Assembly: GCA_021234155.1 (NCBI GenBank)
Contig: JAJEKV010000015.1
Location: 8,164,270 to 8,228,269 of the forward strand
Reading direction: 5' to 3'
Source of the DNA: Isoetes taiwanensis
Taxonomy: Eukaryota > Streptophyta > Lycopodiopsida > Isoetales > Isoetaceae
Length of the DNA stretch: 64,000 nucleotides
In this document: piece by piece, positions 34,346-45,450 of the stretch
Position numbering within the stretch: the stretch's first letter is position 1
How the letters are laid out: every line of letters starts with the position of its first letter
Notes under the pieces: generated by a model
What the model was told of the DNA's origin: nothing
The model's database searches: none
What the model saw: only the letters and a program-made list of their open reading frames with translations
Made by a program: the position numbers and the translations under genes

Positions 34346-37300
34346 ATTCTATCAAGATTCAATATTTCAAGCATGATGGCGTAGAGCCTTGAAATGGGGG
34401 AAGCCATTGTTGCTTCCACGACAAAATCCGAGAGCGCCCATCAAGGTAAGGTGCTTACCGAATTCTACAAGTTTGTTGAAGCAATTTGTCATTATCACTA
34501 TTTCCTTAATCAAACCATTTGAGGTTCATTATTCCCTTTATCTTTTTAAGTTAAATAGGTACATGATTGATGCATGCACGTGATACCAGAAAAATTAGTT
34601 ACATGTATGTGTTTTTAAGGTTGGAGGACGAAATTGCCAATAAAGACTATCGCTTCCTTTTTGTAATGATCAGGCCAAATGCTCACATCAAATTACAGCT
34701 TTCTTAGCATCTCTAACTAAAAGCTGAACATGTTTTCTATGATGAGAAATTTATGGGAAGTTCACTCAAGCCAAATCCTTGGTCTATCAAATTTGCAGCT
34801 CAATGCCCCATAGCTATGTGCAAAGCAAGGGCAAATTCAACACCATGGAAGCTTCTCTACGACTTGCGCATGAGGGTATCTATTGTAATTCTTTCACAAT
34901 GCTATGCTTAGTTCTAACCGTGCAGACCCCGTTAAAGATGAAGATCAAAATCCCACTTTTAGGTACTGTCCAGAATGCTTGAACATTCAGAATTGTTTTG
35001 GTTATAAAACTCAACTATGCACTTAAAGCATAATTATGCGGTTGTGGCCCAAGGTTTAAAAAGAGTCCACTTTCGTTTCTACCCGGATCCCACAATTCCT
35101 AGGGGAGACATCCTTGAAAGTCAGACACTAATTCACGGCAATGCTTGCGCTCTCGAACTTGCATATAAAAATCTTGGTCTTACAAATTACGGGGTCTTTT
35201 CAAAATCTCACGAGGGCAATCTTTTTCCTATATAACTACACCACAATTGAAATAATGCCCAATTGCAAGCGTACCTTAAACTCGCACATCGAAACTCATG
35301 CACGTTTGAAACTCTTATAAATTAAAACTTTGCTTGTGCATCTTTTGTTAAAGAACATCTATGCAAATATTAGATGGGTTCAAATTGGAAATAGATAAGA
35401 GCATCCTCGAGAATTCCATTATGCATATCAAATGCTAAATGATTATTCTAGAAGCACAATCTAAGAAACAAATTATCATGCAACAAAACAATACTTATTG
35501 TCATATGTGCATGCCCGATGGTTAATGATGGTGTCACCAGGTATCCATAAGGGAGCGCTTAAACCTAATGAATCCCTTCATATAACAAAGATATAGCTAA
35601 AAAAATATTAAGCACAATTGCGGATGCATGGGCCATAATGAACAAATGCTCATAATCGACAAATCGTGTTTCACCTTTTATCGACCCCTTCTAAATGTAT
35701 ATGCCATCAATTATGAATTGATTGTACTTGCTAGCAAAACAAAAAACGGATGTTAAGCAAGCGGATGATCGAGGAGGAATGTGAATCACGGATGTAATGT
35801 ACATATGGACGTGCAGAAGTTTTCGTGCAAGCCAATTGTTGTAAATAAAAAGAATGGTATGAAAGATAGATAGAACTTAGTACCTCAAGCTTGAAAGGTT
35901 GAAAGGGGCGAAGCAGTAAGGCCGGAGTTCAAAGGAGCAAGGTTGGATTTCAAATCTCTGGCGGCTTCTCTCCAAATAATACGCAGAATCTGAGACAACC
36001 ATTTAGATAGTCCAAGAGATGCAAATGCGGCATGTTTGCGAGGCGAGAGAAAAAGGGGATCTGAACTTTAATTGTTTGCTTTAAAATCAGCACTTCCAGC
36101 TCAAAAACAACCGCGGAAATTTGCGGTTTGCTTTGGCAGCCGTATCGACAAGATTAGAAAAATTAGTACCTAGAATAAAATGGGGTAACGAAAAATGCAT
36201 GTTTTGAATTGTTTTCCAATGATGCAGGAGCTAATCCTAGATCCACCATGTTCAATCAAGAGTGAATTAGACAAAGCAAGGCTGAACCAACAAACCTCGG
36301 TTGAACAAAGCAAAAGGCTGGATTGGGATCCCCTTTTGCTCAACTTCCGAAGCTCTACATTTAAAGCTTTATTTGAAGAGACCATCACTTTAAGCTCATG
36401 ATGTTGAAAGCGGTTTGCCATCGTTTTCTAGTGAGAAATAAAGCGGCACAATGACAAATGAAGCGCACAAATAGCAAGGAAGAAACAACCAAAGATTATC
36501 AAACACATAGCGGAGAAGAAATAAGAGGATAAGGCGGAAAGCGCATGATTATCCTCGATATTTTACAACCCTCAGGGCATGCTTATCCTTCACATCTGGC
36601 GGGCCGTGCCTCCATAACTTCTCCAGATGTCTTTCATCCGCCATGCATGCCTAGATTGCCAAACACGGCATGCACGCTAGATTTCCAGAAAAATAATAGA
36701 CTAACATAATGCTTAAAGAATTTTTTGGCAAATCGGAATTGTGTTCCGGCCGGCAAAACCCTCAAAATCTTAGGAAAAATCAAGTTAAAGAAAAAATCTA
36801 AAAAGTTTTTGGGGTGCCAGAAAAACTAAATTTAAACAATAGATAAGAAGGAGAAGTTTTTTTGGAGGAGATGATGACTTACTGGTTCATGGTTCTTGAC
36901 GCACGCTGGAAAAGTGGAAAAGGGAGTTCCGGTCTCAAAAGGCTTGAAAGGATCGCCCAAAACAAGGTAACCTGCTTGTGCAACATTATCTGCAAAGCTA
37001 AATGCAAAAACCTTCAGACGATGCGGGAAGCTTCCAAGTTTTAGCTATGTTTACCAAGAAAGCTTGGTAGATCTCGAAAAGCTTGGCTTGGCTTGGCTTG
37101 GCTATGGTGAAATAAAAGAGAACAGAGAAGGCGGAGATTAGAACAACGGTGAAGTCAGAAGGAACGAGGTCGAAGTAACAGACATGTCGAGGTCGAGGTG
37201 TGCTGACATAGGCGTACACGTGTATAGCCTGGATTGCAAGGCAACCCTGCTAAAAATGGTAATTAGAAATGACATTTTTTTTTCCAAAAATGGGACTTGG

Positions 37301-37448
37301 CGGATCCCAGATTCCCGGGTAGAAGCGTAAGCGTGTGGCATACGCCCACGATTCATGCTCAAAAGTCGACACGCACCCAACGCACGACCAAATCTGGACG
37401 GCTGCTTATTCACAGATGCCCTTCTGGGTCGCCACCCCTCCTCTTCTC
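34346..37448. other. Intergenic DNA upstream of the iron transporter gene
   Basis: Only short frames without motifs. The last 600 bp are less AT-rich and contain a GGCTT run (37080-37103); some of this may be promoter. Nothing else stands out on either strand. Confidence 0.6.
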
Positions 37449-37456
37449 TATAAAAA
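37449..37456 (+). promoter_or_regulatory. TATA box of the iron transporter gene
   Basis: TATAAAAA sits in a pyrimidine-rich stretch. A start of transcription about 30 bp downstream (around 37480) would give a 5' UTR near 320 nt. The prediction rests on sequence alone. Confidence 0.55.
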
Positions 37457-37616
37457 TTTCCTCATCCCTCTTCAATTCCTGCGCATTTCTACTCCAAATT
37501 TGTCCATTGCGGGACTAAATCTTCTGTTTCGGCTCCATTCCGCCATTAAATTGCCGTAATCGCTGCTCTCTATACCCACTTTCACCTGATCTGGACCAAA
37601 TCTTTTTTTTTCGCTC

Positions 37617-37751
37617 ATGAATTCATCTCATTGCGTATTCAAATCGTCAATTATTCCTCTGTTTCTCATCATTGGTCACAATTTCGTCTCAAAACTGAAA
37701 ATGGATTCAGTTTCGGGGGCCAATCGGTCTATGTCTATGACAAATTCATGA
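37617..37751 (+). other. Possible upstream ORF, 44 codons
   Basis: If transcription starts near 37480, this ATG is the first in the leader. The frame ends with TGA at 37749, 46 nt before the transporter ATG. A peptide of this size could lower translation of the main frame, though an intron in the leader could also remove it. No known peptide motif is seen. Confidence 0.35.
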
Positions 37752-37797
37752 CCTTTCCAAAGAATCTTATGAATTGGGCTCCCAAAAACTGGTTTTT

Positions 37798-38649
37798 ATG
37801 GCTTCAAAGATGACAATTCCGACCCTAAAAACCCAATTTCAAACCGCCCAGATGACAAATTTCCGCCAGAGCGCCGAATCAAACACCTATCCAACAGAAG
37901 AAGAAGCAGGGGGGCCGGAAATGACAGATTCAGACGACCCACTACATCCAGATGGGCACAAGCACTATAATCAGAGGTCGCCATGGCTGCGGGCACTAAT
38001 TTTGGGGGCAAACGACGGGCTAGTGTCAATAGCATCGCTAATAATCGGAGTGAGCGCAGTGCGGTACGATTTAAGGGCGTCAATTGTGTCGGGAATAGCA
38101 GGATTGGTAGCAGGAGCCTGCAGCATGGCGATTGGGGAGTACGTATCGGTGTATTCACAGAGGGATACAGAGATGGCGGATTTGAAAAAGGAAAAGGAAG
38201 AGCATGAAAAGGGGCCGGAAGCAGCAGCTCGAGAACTGGAAGAATTGGCACAGATTTACGTGGAAAGGGGCTTGAATTACGATCTGGCGAAGCGGGTGGC
38301 GGAGGAATTGAGCCGGATTGATCCGATCAGAGCCCATGCAAGGGACGAGCTCGGGATCGACGTGGACGAGCTCTCGAATCCGGGCCAGGCCGCTGCAGCA
38401 TCTGCGTTTGCATTTTGCATGGGTGGCGCTTTGCCTTTGCTTTCTGGCGCTTTTGTTACCCATTATACCACCCGTTTGGCTTGTGTTGTTTTTGCCTCTT
38501 CCCTTGGCCTTGCTTCCTTTGGTGCCATTGGTGCTAAACTCGGCGGCGCCCCTATCCCCCGCGCTTCCCTCCGCGTCACCTCTGGCGGCCTCCTCGCTAT
38601 GCTCCTCACTTATGGCCTCCTCCGTCTCGTCAATTTCATGGGCATCTGA
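37798..38649 (+). CDS. Vacuolar iron transporter-like protein (VIT/CCC1 family, VTL type)
   Basis: A 283-aa, single-exon frame. The family moves Fe2+ (some members Mn2+) from cytosol into the vacuole. Five membrane segments are visible: about residues 63-88 (WLRALILGANDGLVS), 92-119 (GIAGLVAGACSMAIGEYVSV), 198-221, 226-249 and 257-281. The GANDG and SMAIGEY motifs are family hallmarks. Asp73, Met110 and Glu114 fall where the family has metal-pathway residues. Residues 122-195 form a charged loop with LEELAQIYVERGL and AHARDELGID. That is like the cytosolic metal-binding loop of VIT1 and of bacterial members, while angiosperm nodulin-21/VTL proteins have only a short loop here. The first 50 residues are hydrophilic and variable. 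The chosen ATG (MASKMT) is the first in frame; MTDSDD at residue 42 is an alternative. The frame has no break and higher GC than its surroundings. Confidence 0.93.
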   Translation: MASKMTIPTLKTQFQTAQMTNFRQSAESNTYPTEEEAGGPEMTDSDDPLHPDGHKHYNQRSPWLRALILGANDGLVSIASLIIGVSAVRYDLRASIVSGIAGLVAGACSMAIGEYVSVYSQRDTEMADLKKEKEEHEKGPEAAARELEELAQIYVERGLNYDLAKRVAEELSRIDPIRAHARDELGIDVDELSNPGQAAAASAFAFCMGGALPLLSGAFVTHYTTRLACVVFASSLGLASFGAIGAKLGGAPIPRASLRVTSGGLLAMLLTYGLLRLVNFMGI

Positions 38650-38692
38650 TCCTCCCATCCTCTCGCCATTTGGTCCGTCGACGTTCAAATTT

Positions 38693-38856
<164 letters not shown>

Positions 38857-39545
38857 GATCTCATCTTCAGCTAGCTATGACTTCTAAATGTCTTTTGATC
38901 CATAGATTCTATGATCCCATCTTCAGCTAGCTATAACTTCTAAATGCCTTTTGATCCATAGATTCATTGCCTATATAATCTCTTTGTCCTATATCTATCC
39001 TAGCCTACTCACAGTTTTGATATTTCATACTCTTCTATGCTATCACAATTTCAAGTTTATCCTATCTCCCCATACCTCTCGCTAAAGTTCATCATATAAG
39101 TTTTCCTTTCCATTAATTTATGATTATACAATCCTTCTCCAAAATGCAAACTGTACCACTCAACCATTTGGTCTGTTGACATTAAATTTTTTTTTTACCT
39201 GTCTACATATTCTATTATATGGATCTCATCTTGAGAGAGCTATAACTTCTAAATGTCTTTTGATCCGTAAATTCATAACTATATAATCTCTTTGTCCAAT
39301 ATCTATATTAGCTGGCTTGCCTTCTTGTAATCTCTCCATACCTTGCACTAAAGTTCACCATATAATTTTTTGATTATACAATCCTTCTTCCAAATGCAAA
39401 TTGTACCAAGCAATCATTTGGTCTGTTGATTAAAAACTTTGTTTCTATCTATTCTATTGATCTAATCTTGAGATAGTTATAACTTCTAACGTCCCCTGAT
39501 CCATAGCTTTGTCTTATATCTATACTAGCCTGCTCCCAACTTTCA
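38857..39545 (+). repeat. Degenerate repeat with CTATAACTTCTAAATG core, four copies
   Basis: Copies near 38865, 38912, 39222 and 39462 share GATC-CATCTT-AG-TAG-TATAACTTC, TAAATG-CTTTTGATCCATAG and ATAATCTCTTTGTC. The first two are a 50-bp tandem pair. The rest are spaced about 240-310 bp apart. Weak similarity continues as TCACC-TATAA-TTTT blocks. No coding signal. Confidence 0.65.
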
Positions 39546-41100
39546 AAATTTCATGCTCTTCTATGCTTGTTATTTCTCACCATAAATTCACTTTCTTTGA
39601 TCCAATCGTCCTCCTGGCTACACTAAAGTATCATACTTTCATGCATAACTTTTCCTTGACATCAATTCGTGATCACGCGCAATCCTTCTCTAAAATGCAA
39701 ATAATATTGTATCACCCAACCATTTAACATTGTTTATTCGAGTTGTACCCACAATATAATGGAACTTCAAGTAACCCATTACCTACTAGAACCGTTTTCT
39801 TCCTTTTCCCTGTACCCAAAGATCATCATATCATATATATTCCACGCAATGGAATCAAACGAGTTTTGATGGATCATAACTCTTATGAATATAAAATGTG
39901 GAAGGAATCATTTGGGAAGGATATACTATATTAGGATAGGTCCAATGGAAACCGAAAATAGTCATTGGACGTGAAAAGGGGGTTGCATTTAAAGGCAATC
40001 TTTTCATTGTTGGACATGAAAAGGTGGTTGCATTGGGTGATGGATCCAATGAAAATATATGTATCGTGCACAACAAGTACCTCAAGGCATGTGTTTGGAT
40101 CAATGATGTTTTGCCCACCAACCACATGTGGTTTCTTAGTGCCACCATCACTAACGAGTCATAACAATATTCTTTTGTTGGTACTTGTCCTTAACCCTTT
40201 GTCCTCAAAGAGTATCTTGGTCTTACTGTTACACACCATTAGATATTAGATCAAATGAGTTCATTTTGCATAACCTCCAGAATATTCCTTTTTAAGAATA
40301 TGCTAAAGATTATTATGAATATCTTTGCTCTAGGGGAGGGTTAACCTCCTCTTGACCATACCTTCAAAACCCTCCAAAGGAAGGAAGGAGGAGGAACTCA
40401 TAATAAGAATGTAAATGAGGCTTATAATGTTTATTAGTCGATTGGAATTATGAAATGTGAATAAAACACGGGGTAATTGCCTCAACAAGAAGCCATTATG
40501 CCTGATTAGAGCCTTGCTAGAATTAATGCGTGCTAAAGGACATCATCCAATGTAATCTATGATACCTTATCCAAATGGTACTCGTTTGAGCATCCAATAA
40601 GGCGTCCGCTAGATTCACCAATGCTTGAGATTATATTTGTAATTTGGGACTAGAATTGGTGGTTAAAAAATCTACTGTTTTGTTCTATTTTTTCATGGTT
40701 GTTAAGATTAGCATTTGTTTAGAAGGATGTCAGATTGTTTTCTAGTTTTTCTTATTAAAGCGCAAAGTATCTACATGCCTCTACGAGTTTGCAAACACAA
40801 AACTAACTTCCATGATGATATGCTTCACAATGATAACAAATCAAATACAAATAGAAATTGATTCTTTATTTGGATAATTATTCTTCTACGGTATTTCAAA
40901 CATGTCAGATCTTTTAATTGAAACAAACCACGCAAGAGGAAAAATGGGCATCACTAAATTCATTATTGATAGAATTCATGCATCATATTAACGAGTTTGC
41001 ACATATGTCGTAAATTTTTTTACATGGGTGCTACCATTATCGAAAGAAAATGCTTAATGTCTAGAGGTAAGCTAGTAAAACAATAGAACTATCAAAACAA
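39546..41100. other. Intergenic DNA with one unrecognised short frame
   Basis: Mostly AT-rich with nothing to annotate. One + frame at 39940-40164 (74 codons between stops) has protein-like composition, including IVIGREKGVAFKGNLFIVGH and a later HMWFLSATI segment. I cannot assign it to a family and it has no ATG near its start. It may be an exon or a gene relic. Confidence 0.5.
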
Positions 41101-41106
41101 ACTTGG

Positions 41107-41385
41107 TCAACTAAGAAATATGGCAATGCACCATGACCAGTGCTTGTTACTTTTTATGGCAGGTAGAACACACTTTGTGACTTTCAAAGTCCCTATCAAA
41201 TTCATATCAAGACTCTCCTTAACAGCATCAACAAGAGTATCAAAAGAACCAAGACATCGTGATTGCAAATTAGAAAATCTCATGTGAGGTAGAACAACCT
41301 TGATGACTTTCGAGGTCACTAAAAAATTTGTATCAAGACTTTCCTTAATAGCATCAACAAGGCTAGCAAAAGAACCAAAATATCA
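41107..41385 (-). pseudogene. Short-chain dehydrogenase fragment with duplicated exon piece
   Basis: On the minus strand the frame reads GSFASLVDAIKESLDTNFLV then TSKVIKVVLPHM. After a short linker it repeats as GSFDTLVDAVKESLDMNLIG then TLKVTKCVLPAIKS. The second copy carries the N-x-x-G-T...K-x-x-LP pattern of the classical SDR helix after the catalytic Ser region begins, as in 3-ketodihydrosphingosine reductase-like proteins. The duplication period is about 124 bp. No cofactor-binding glycine motif or YxxxK is present nearby, so it is a relic or an isolated exon. Confidence 0.45.
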
Positions 41386-41559
41386 TGATTGCAAAATGGA
41401 AATGGTTGACTATTACGAAGCACTAAACATGGACATTTGGAAATCTTGAGTCACTTTTATATAGGTATTTGTTTATCTCAATGAATCTGCAGTGAAGGAA
41501 TACCGTAAATATCTTTCTTCATGAGCAAATCCATCCATTTGTAGATCTTCCATAGTAGA

Positions 41560-41690
41560 ATAGATTGTTTAACGTCCACAAAGACCAAGAGGTCATGGGA
41601 CCAAAACAATGGGCTAGTACGACCATTACTACTAGGTTAAAAAAAACTCTGCCTCAAAAAGTTTTTAGAGAAAAACCTTTGCAGTAATGA
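41560..41690 (-). repeat. Dispersed retroposon 3' end, minus copy
   Basis: The reverse complement matches 23160-23280: TGCCTCA/GAGGCAG, CCTAGTAGTAATGGTCGTAC, AGCCCATTG, GGTCCCATGA and TTGGTCT--GTGGAC in the same order. The tail is reduced: an AGAATAGATTG remnant at about 41558-41568. Confidence 0.6.
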
Positions 41691-41829
41691 TGATACTAGA
41701 CAATCAGGAAAAAAAATAAGTATACCATTATGACTACCGTGGGCTCAATATTTGAAGATGTGCATCTAGAACCTCAAGTATGTTTTTTTTTTTTTTAAGG
41801 ACGTCAAACTTTATTAATAACACTCCATC

Positions 41830-41960
41830 ATAGGAATAGAATAGAATAGGTTTTTAGCGTCCACGGAGACCAATTGGCCTATGGGACCCAAACAAAAAAG
41901 AGAGCAGCAAGCATATTACTGACAGGATTAAAAAAGGTCCTTATGCACAAATATCAACAT
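41830..41960 (-). repeat. Dispersed retroposon 3' end with (ATTCT)n tail, second minus copy
   Basis: On + it starts AGGAATAGAATAGAATAGG, then TTTTTAGCGTCCACGGAGAC, CAATTGGCC, ATGGGACCC and ACAGGATTAAAAAAGGTCC. Oriented opposite to the 23.2-kb copy. It is the right-hand neighbour of the copy at 41.6 kb. Confidence 0.6.
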
Positions 41961-42283
41961 CGAAGTGAAGTGGTGTTCCATTGAGCTGAATGAAAAAATA
42001 GTACAATGACCCATGGGGAAACAAACTAATGAATCTCAAAATGAGTGAAGAGGGGAACAAAATGATGAACCCCAAATGGGTAAATCAACAAACACAATCA
42101 GATAATTGTTACAATGAGTACAGCCCCCCACAAAGAACTTCTAGAAGGCCATTGTACTGTAATGCCCCGAACCGCAACAACCGCAAAAAAATCGTCGGCG
42201 CCACCCATCCAGCGGTGACTCAAATCCGCCCGCTAAGATACCGCTCCATCGCGTCCCCACGGCCACTTGTATAAAAAACGACC

Positions 42284-42740
42284 ACATGCACATCGAGAGC
42301 TCCAAAGCGCAAGACCAAACCACATGTGATTGTCAACTGTGTTAGGAGCCATCTACGGGTCAAGAGTAAGCAAGCTACAAAGTGGGACTAGAAATACAAG
42401 AGCACAATATCAAAAGAAAAAAGATGATCCATGAGGACCCTGAAACCACAAGGCTCTGCCCGAGATAGGAAAAACTAGGCTCCGACCCGAGGAGGCATAT
42501 AAAAAGGCGACTTCATGCACATCGCTGAGCTCCAAACCGCAAGACCGAACCATATCGCCTATCAAAGCGTGTTAGAAGCCATCCACCGGGCCAAGAATCA
42601 AACAAACTATAAAGTCATAATAGAAATACAAGAGCATAATATCAAAAATTGAAGAGATGATCTATAATGATCCTCGGAAGCCACGAGGGCTCTGTAGATA
42701 AGAAAAAATATAGGCCCGACCGGGGGGCTTCCCCTTGGTG
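42284..42740. repeat. Tandem duplication, about 230-bp period
   Basis: Two units start CATGCACATCG--GAGCTCC and continue through CGCAAGACC-AACCA-AT, GTTAG-AGCCATC-ACGGG, AATACAAGAGCA-AATATCAA and GGCTCTG---GATA. They differ by about one base in five. Confidence 0.75.
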
Positions 42741-42844
42741 CCCTCGAGGAGGCGCCATGTGCTGCTGGAAAAAATGCAAAACCCATGACCAACATGAACA
42801 AAAAGTAAAACCCATATAGGAGAGTAAGAGGTGGGAGGGGGAAA

Positions 42845-43045
42845 CTCCAACAACAATATTCATCTCAGAGGAAACGTAGATGAGGAATGCAGAAGACACA
42901 AGGCTTTTATGGGAAAAAGGCCAAAGAAAGCTCAAGGCTTATAGCGTGCTTGTGCCAAAGAAAGCTTGGATCCAAAAGCAGAGCTGGCGCCAAAACTGGT
43001 GTCCCTTTACCTAGGATAAGAGAACCATTGCATTCTAGGGAAAGG
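42845..43045. repeat. Dispersed 200-bp repeat, copy 1
   Basis: Matches 61955-62160 in the same orientation: AACAACAATATTCA-CTCAG, AGGAAACGT-GATGAGGAAT, ACACAAGGCTTTTATGGGA, AAGAAAGCTCAAGGCT and TTGTGCCAAAGAAAGCTTGG. It links the purine-rich tracts on the two sides of element 3. Confidence 0.85.
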
Positions 43046-45264
43046 TCCTTATGCACAAATATCAACATCCGACACAAAGAGGAACCTCCCTCAAACCCCA
43101 TCATAGATTGAGACCACGAGAGATTGTAAGGCACACTGTTAGGAAAGTGTAACGACCATGAGATGAGGTGGGATGCCACTGCAAATAGAGGGGAAGGAGC
43201 TCAAGAAACCCTGAGACAACTGGACTACCAAAGCACATGAAATCAAAATTGTAGAACCAACGTACCAACAAAATACAGAGAATACCTAACAACAAGATGC
43301 TATGGAAGTAAGAACAAACATACCTAACTTATATTATTCATGCAGAACAGAACAGACTCAAGCGAACTTTCATGAAGACAATGCAAACCCCCTAATAAGA
43401 AAGACCAAAACCATGCACCATGGAATGCATAAAAAGAGAAGACATCAGGACCGAACATAGTCAACAAGCTAACAAAGAGCACCTGGAACTAAAATTCAAG
43501 AATCAACGTACCAGCAGTGAACTACAGTGAATACTATAATGACAAAACACTACAACAAACAAGGACTTAAAACCTAAACATATACGCTACATGCATAACC
43601 AGTTCAAACAAACTCTTAAAAATAGAAACAACATAACCCACGGGAACAAGACGATAGGGACCCCGAGACACAAGAACAAAAAGGTTTCATAAGGTGACAG
43701 AACAATTATGCAATTGAGAACATCGGTAGACGACGTCACAGAGTCAACGAGGATGGGATCAACGCCAAGATGAGGAATGGATGAAGAAAACTGAGTGCAA
43801 CCTGAAACAAGAACAAATACCATTTACGAATGCAAGACAACGGCCCACAAGAACCATTACAACATGCACGAATCTGCGAAGATGCAACCGCATTTTGAAA
43901 TTTAAAATGCAGGCCAAAAAGGGAGAATGTCGCGCGAAAAAGGGAACACCAAACAACTCCTTTAGTCTTTAAGAGGTCAACACAGAAAAAGCATGACGAT
44001 TAGACCAACAAGGCAAGAAGAACTACATCAAATCAAGGGGCAGACAAAGGAGGGAATCAAAGATGTATTTCAAGGGATAAACTGGAAACAAGAGGAAAGG
44101 AACAAACATAGGGTGAAAAAAGACAAACAGGAGACCAGAATGAAATGGATAGAAAAAGGGATCGAGAATAGAGAAACAAAGCAAAACGAGACAAAATGGC
44201 TGAGGGACACAAAATGGAAATAACTGAAGGCCCTCAAAGGCACTAATGAGACACTAAGAATCTATGACAAAGAGCGAGTATAGGCCCTCATAAGGGCATC
44301 CATGAGAACCACTGAGAACATACGAGAATATTGGAGTAAAAGAACAAATAGAGCAACAACCATAAATGGCAAGGACTAAAATTCATGAATGTATACCCAC
44401 ATGCATAACAGATCCAAGCGAGTTTTCAACGATAGGGATCTTGAAACTCAAGAACAATCCAGAGGACTGGACCAAAGAACCCATTATGGTGAGAGAAAGA
44501 TGGATAAAGATGGGTGCTATATGACATCGTCGGAAGAAGCAGAGTTAAGAGAACAACTCGGTGAACAACATGTAAATTTGGTTGACGAGGTTAATCCGGT
44601 CACTAATGGATCCAACAACTGGGGTCAACATAGTAAAACGACATAATGATTGGACACCACCAGGGCAAAAAAGCACTATGATGAGTCAAGAGGCGGGCAA
44701 AGGAGGGAGTCAAGACAATAGAAGAGCCAAGACGTTTCAAGAGATAAAATGAACAAACAAAGAGGAAAGGGACAAAATGCAAAATGAAAAAAGAGAGGAA
44801 TGCGAGATTATAATGAAATGGATGGAATAAGGGACTAGGAATCGAGAAACAGAGCAAATTGGGACAAAGGAGCTAAGGCCACAAATGCAAATAAAGCCCT
44901 CGAAGGCATTCACGAGAAACTAAGAATCAATGATAAAAGAGAAGAGTATGGGCCCTCATAAGGGCATCCAAAAGAACAATTGAGAACATGTGAGAAAGAA
45001 GCATGCACTTATCTACCTATACATACACCTAGAAACAAAGCTCAAGAATCTTAGAGCAAAAATGGGAAGCAAAGCAAATGAAATGGATGGAGAACTGGGA
45101 TAAAGAAAAGAGGCACTAGAAAACCGCTCTGAAATGGAAAGGCGAGGGAAATAAATTGGGCAATCGAACAAACTACAACTGAAAAGACCAGGGAAAAAGT
45201 ACGAGTGAGAGGAACAAATCATGCATGTGCAAGTGAACAATTACTACTGAGAAATCATGAGAGA

Positions 45265-45450
45265 GAGAGAGGTATTTTTTACGTCGTAGCACAAGCCAGC
45301 ATCCTTTAGGACATACGACGCTCCCTCTTCAAGGAGCACCACCCCCTACAAGGATACCAGGGGCCAAAGGTCCTAGGATGCCAAGATCCTAGTGAGGTTT
45401 GAACACGAGACCTCAATGTGCTAGAGAAAGTGGACTAACCACACGACCAA
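45265..45450 (-). mobile_element. Candidate tRNA-derived SINE
   Basis: On the minus strand GTGTGGTTAGTCCACTTTC resembles an A box, and GTGTTCAAACC about 35 bp on resembles a B box. An unrelated body of about 120 bp follows (CTAGGATCTTGGCATCCTAG, then GGGGGTGGTGCTCCTTGAAG) and ends in GTAAAAAATACC plus a CT run. The head-body-short-tail layout and 180-bp length fit plant SINEs. No target duplication was identified. Confidence 0.5.

Noticed and set aside
38155-38688. 177-codon minus frame opposite the iron transporter
   Set aside because: Antisense shadow of the GC-rich transporter coding sequence; composition only, no motif.
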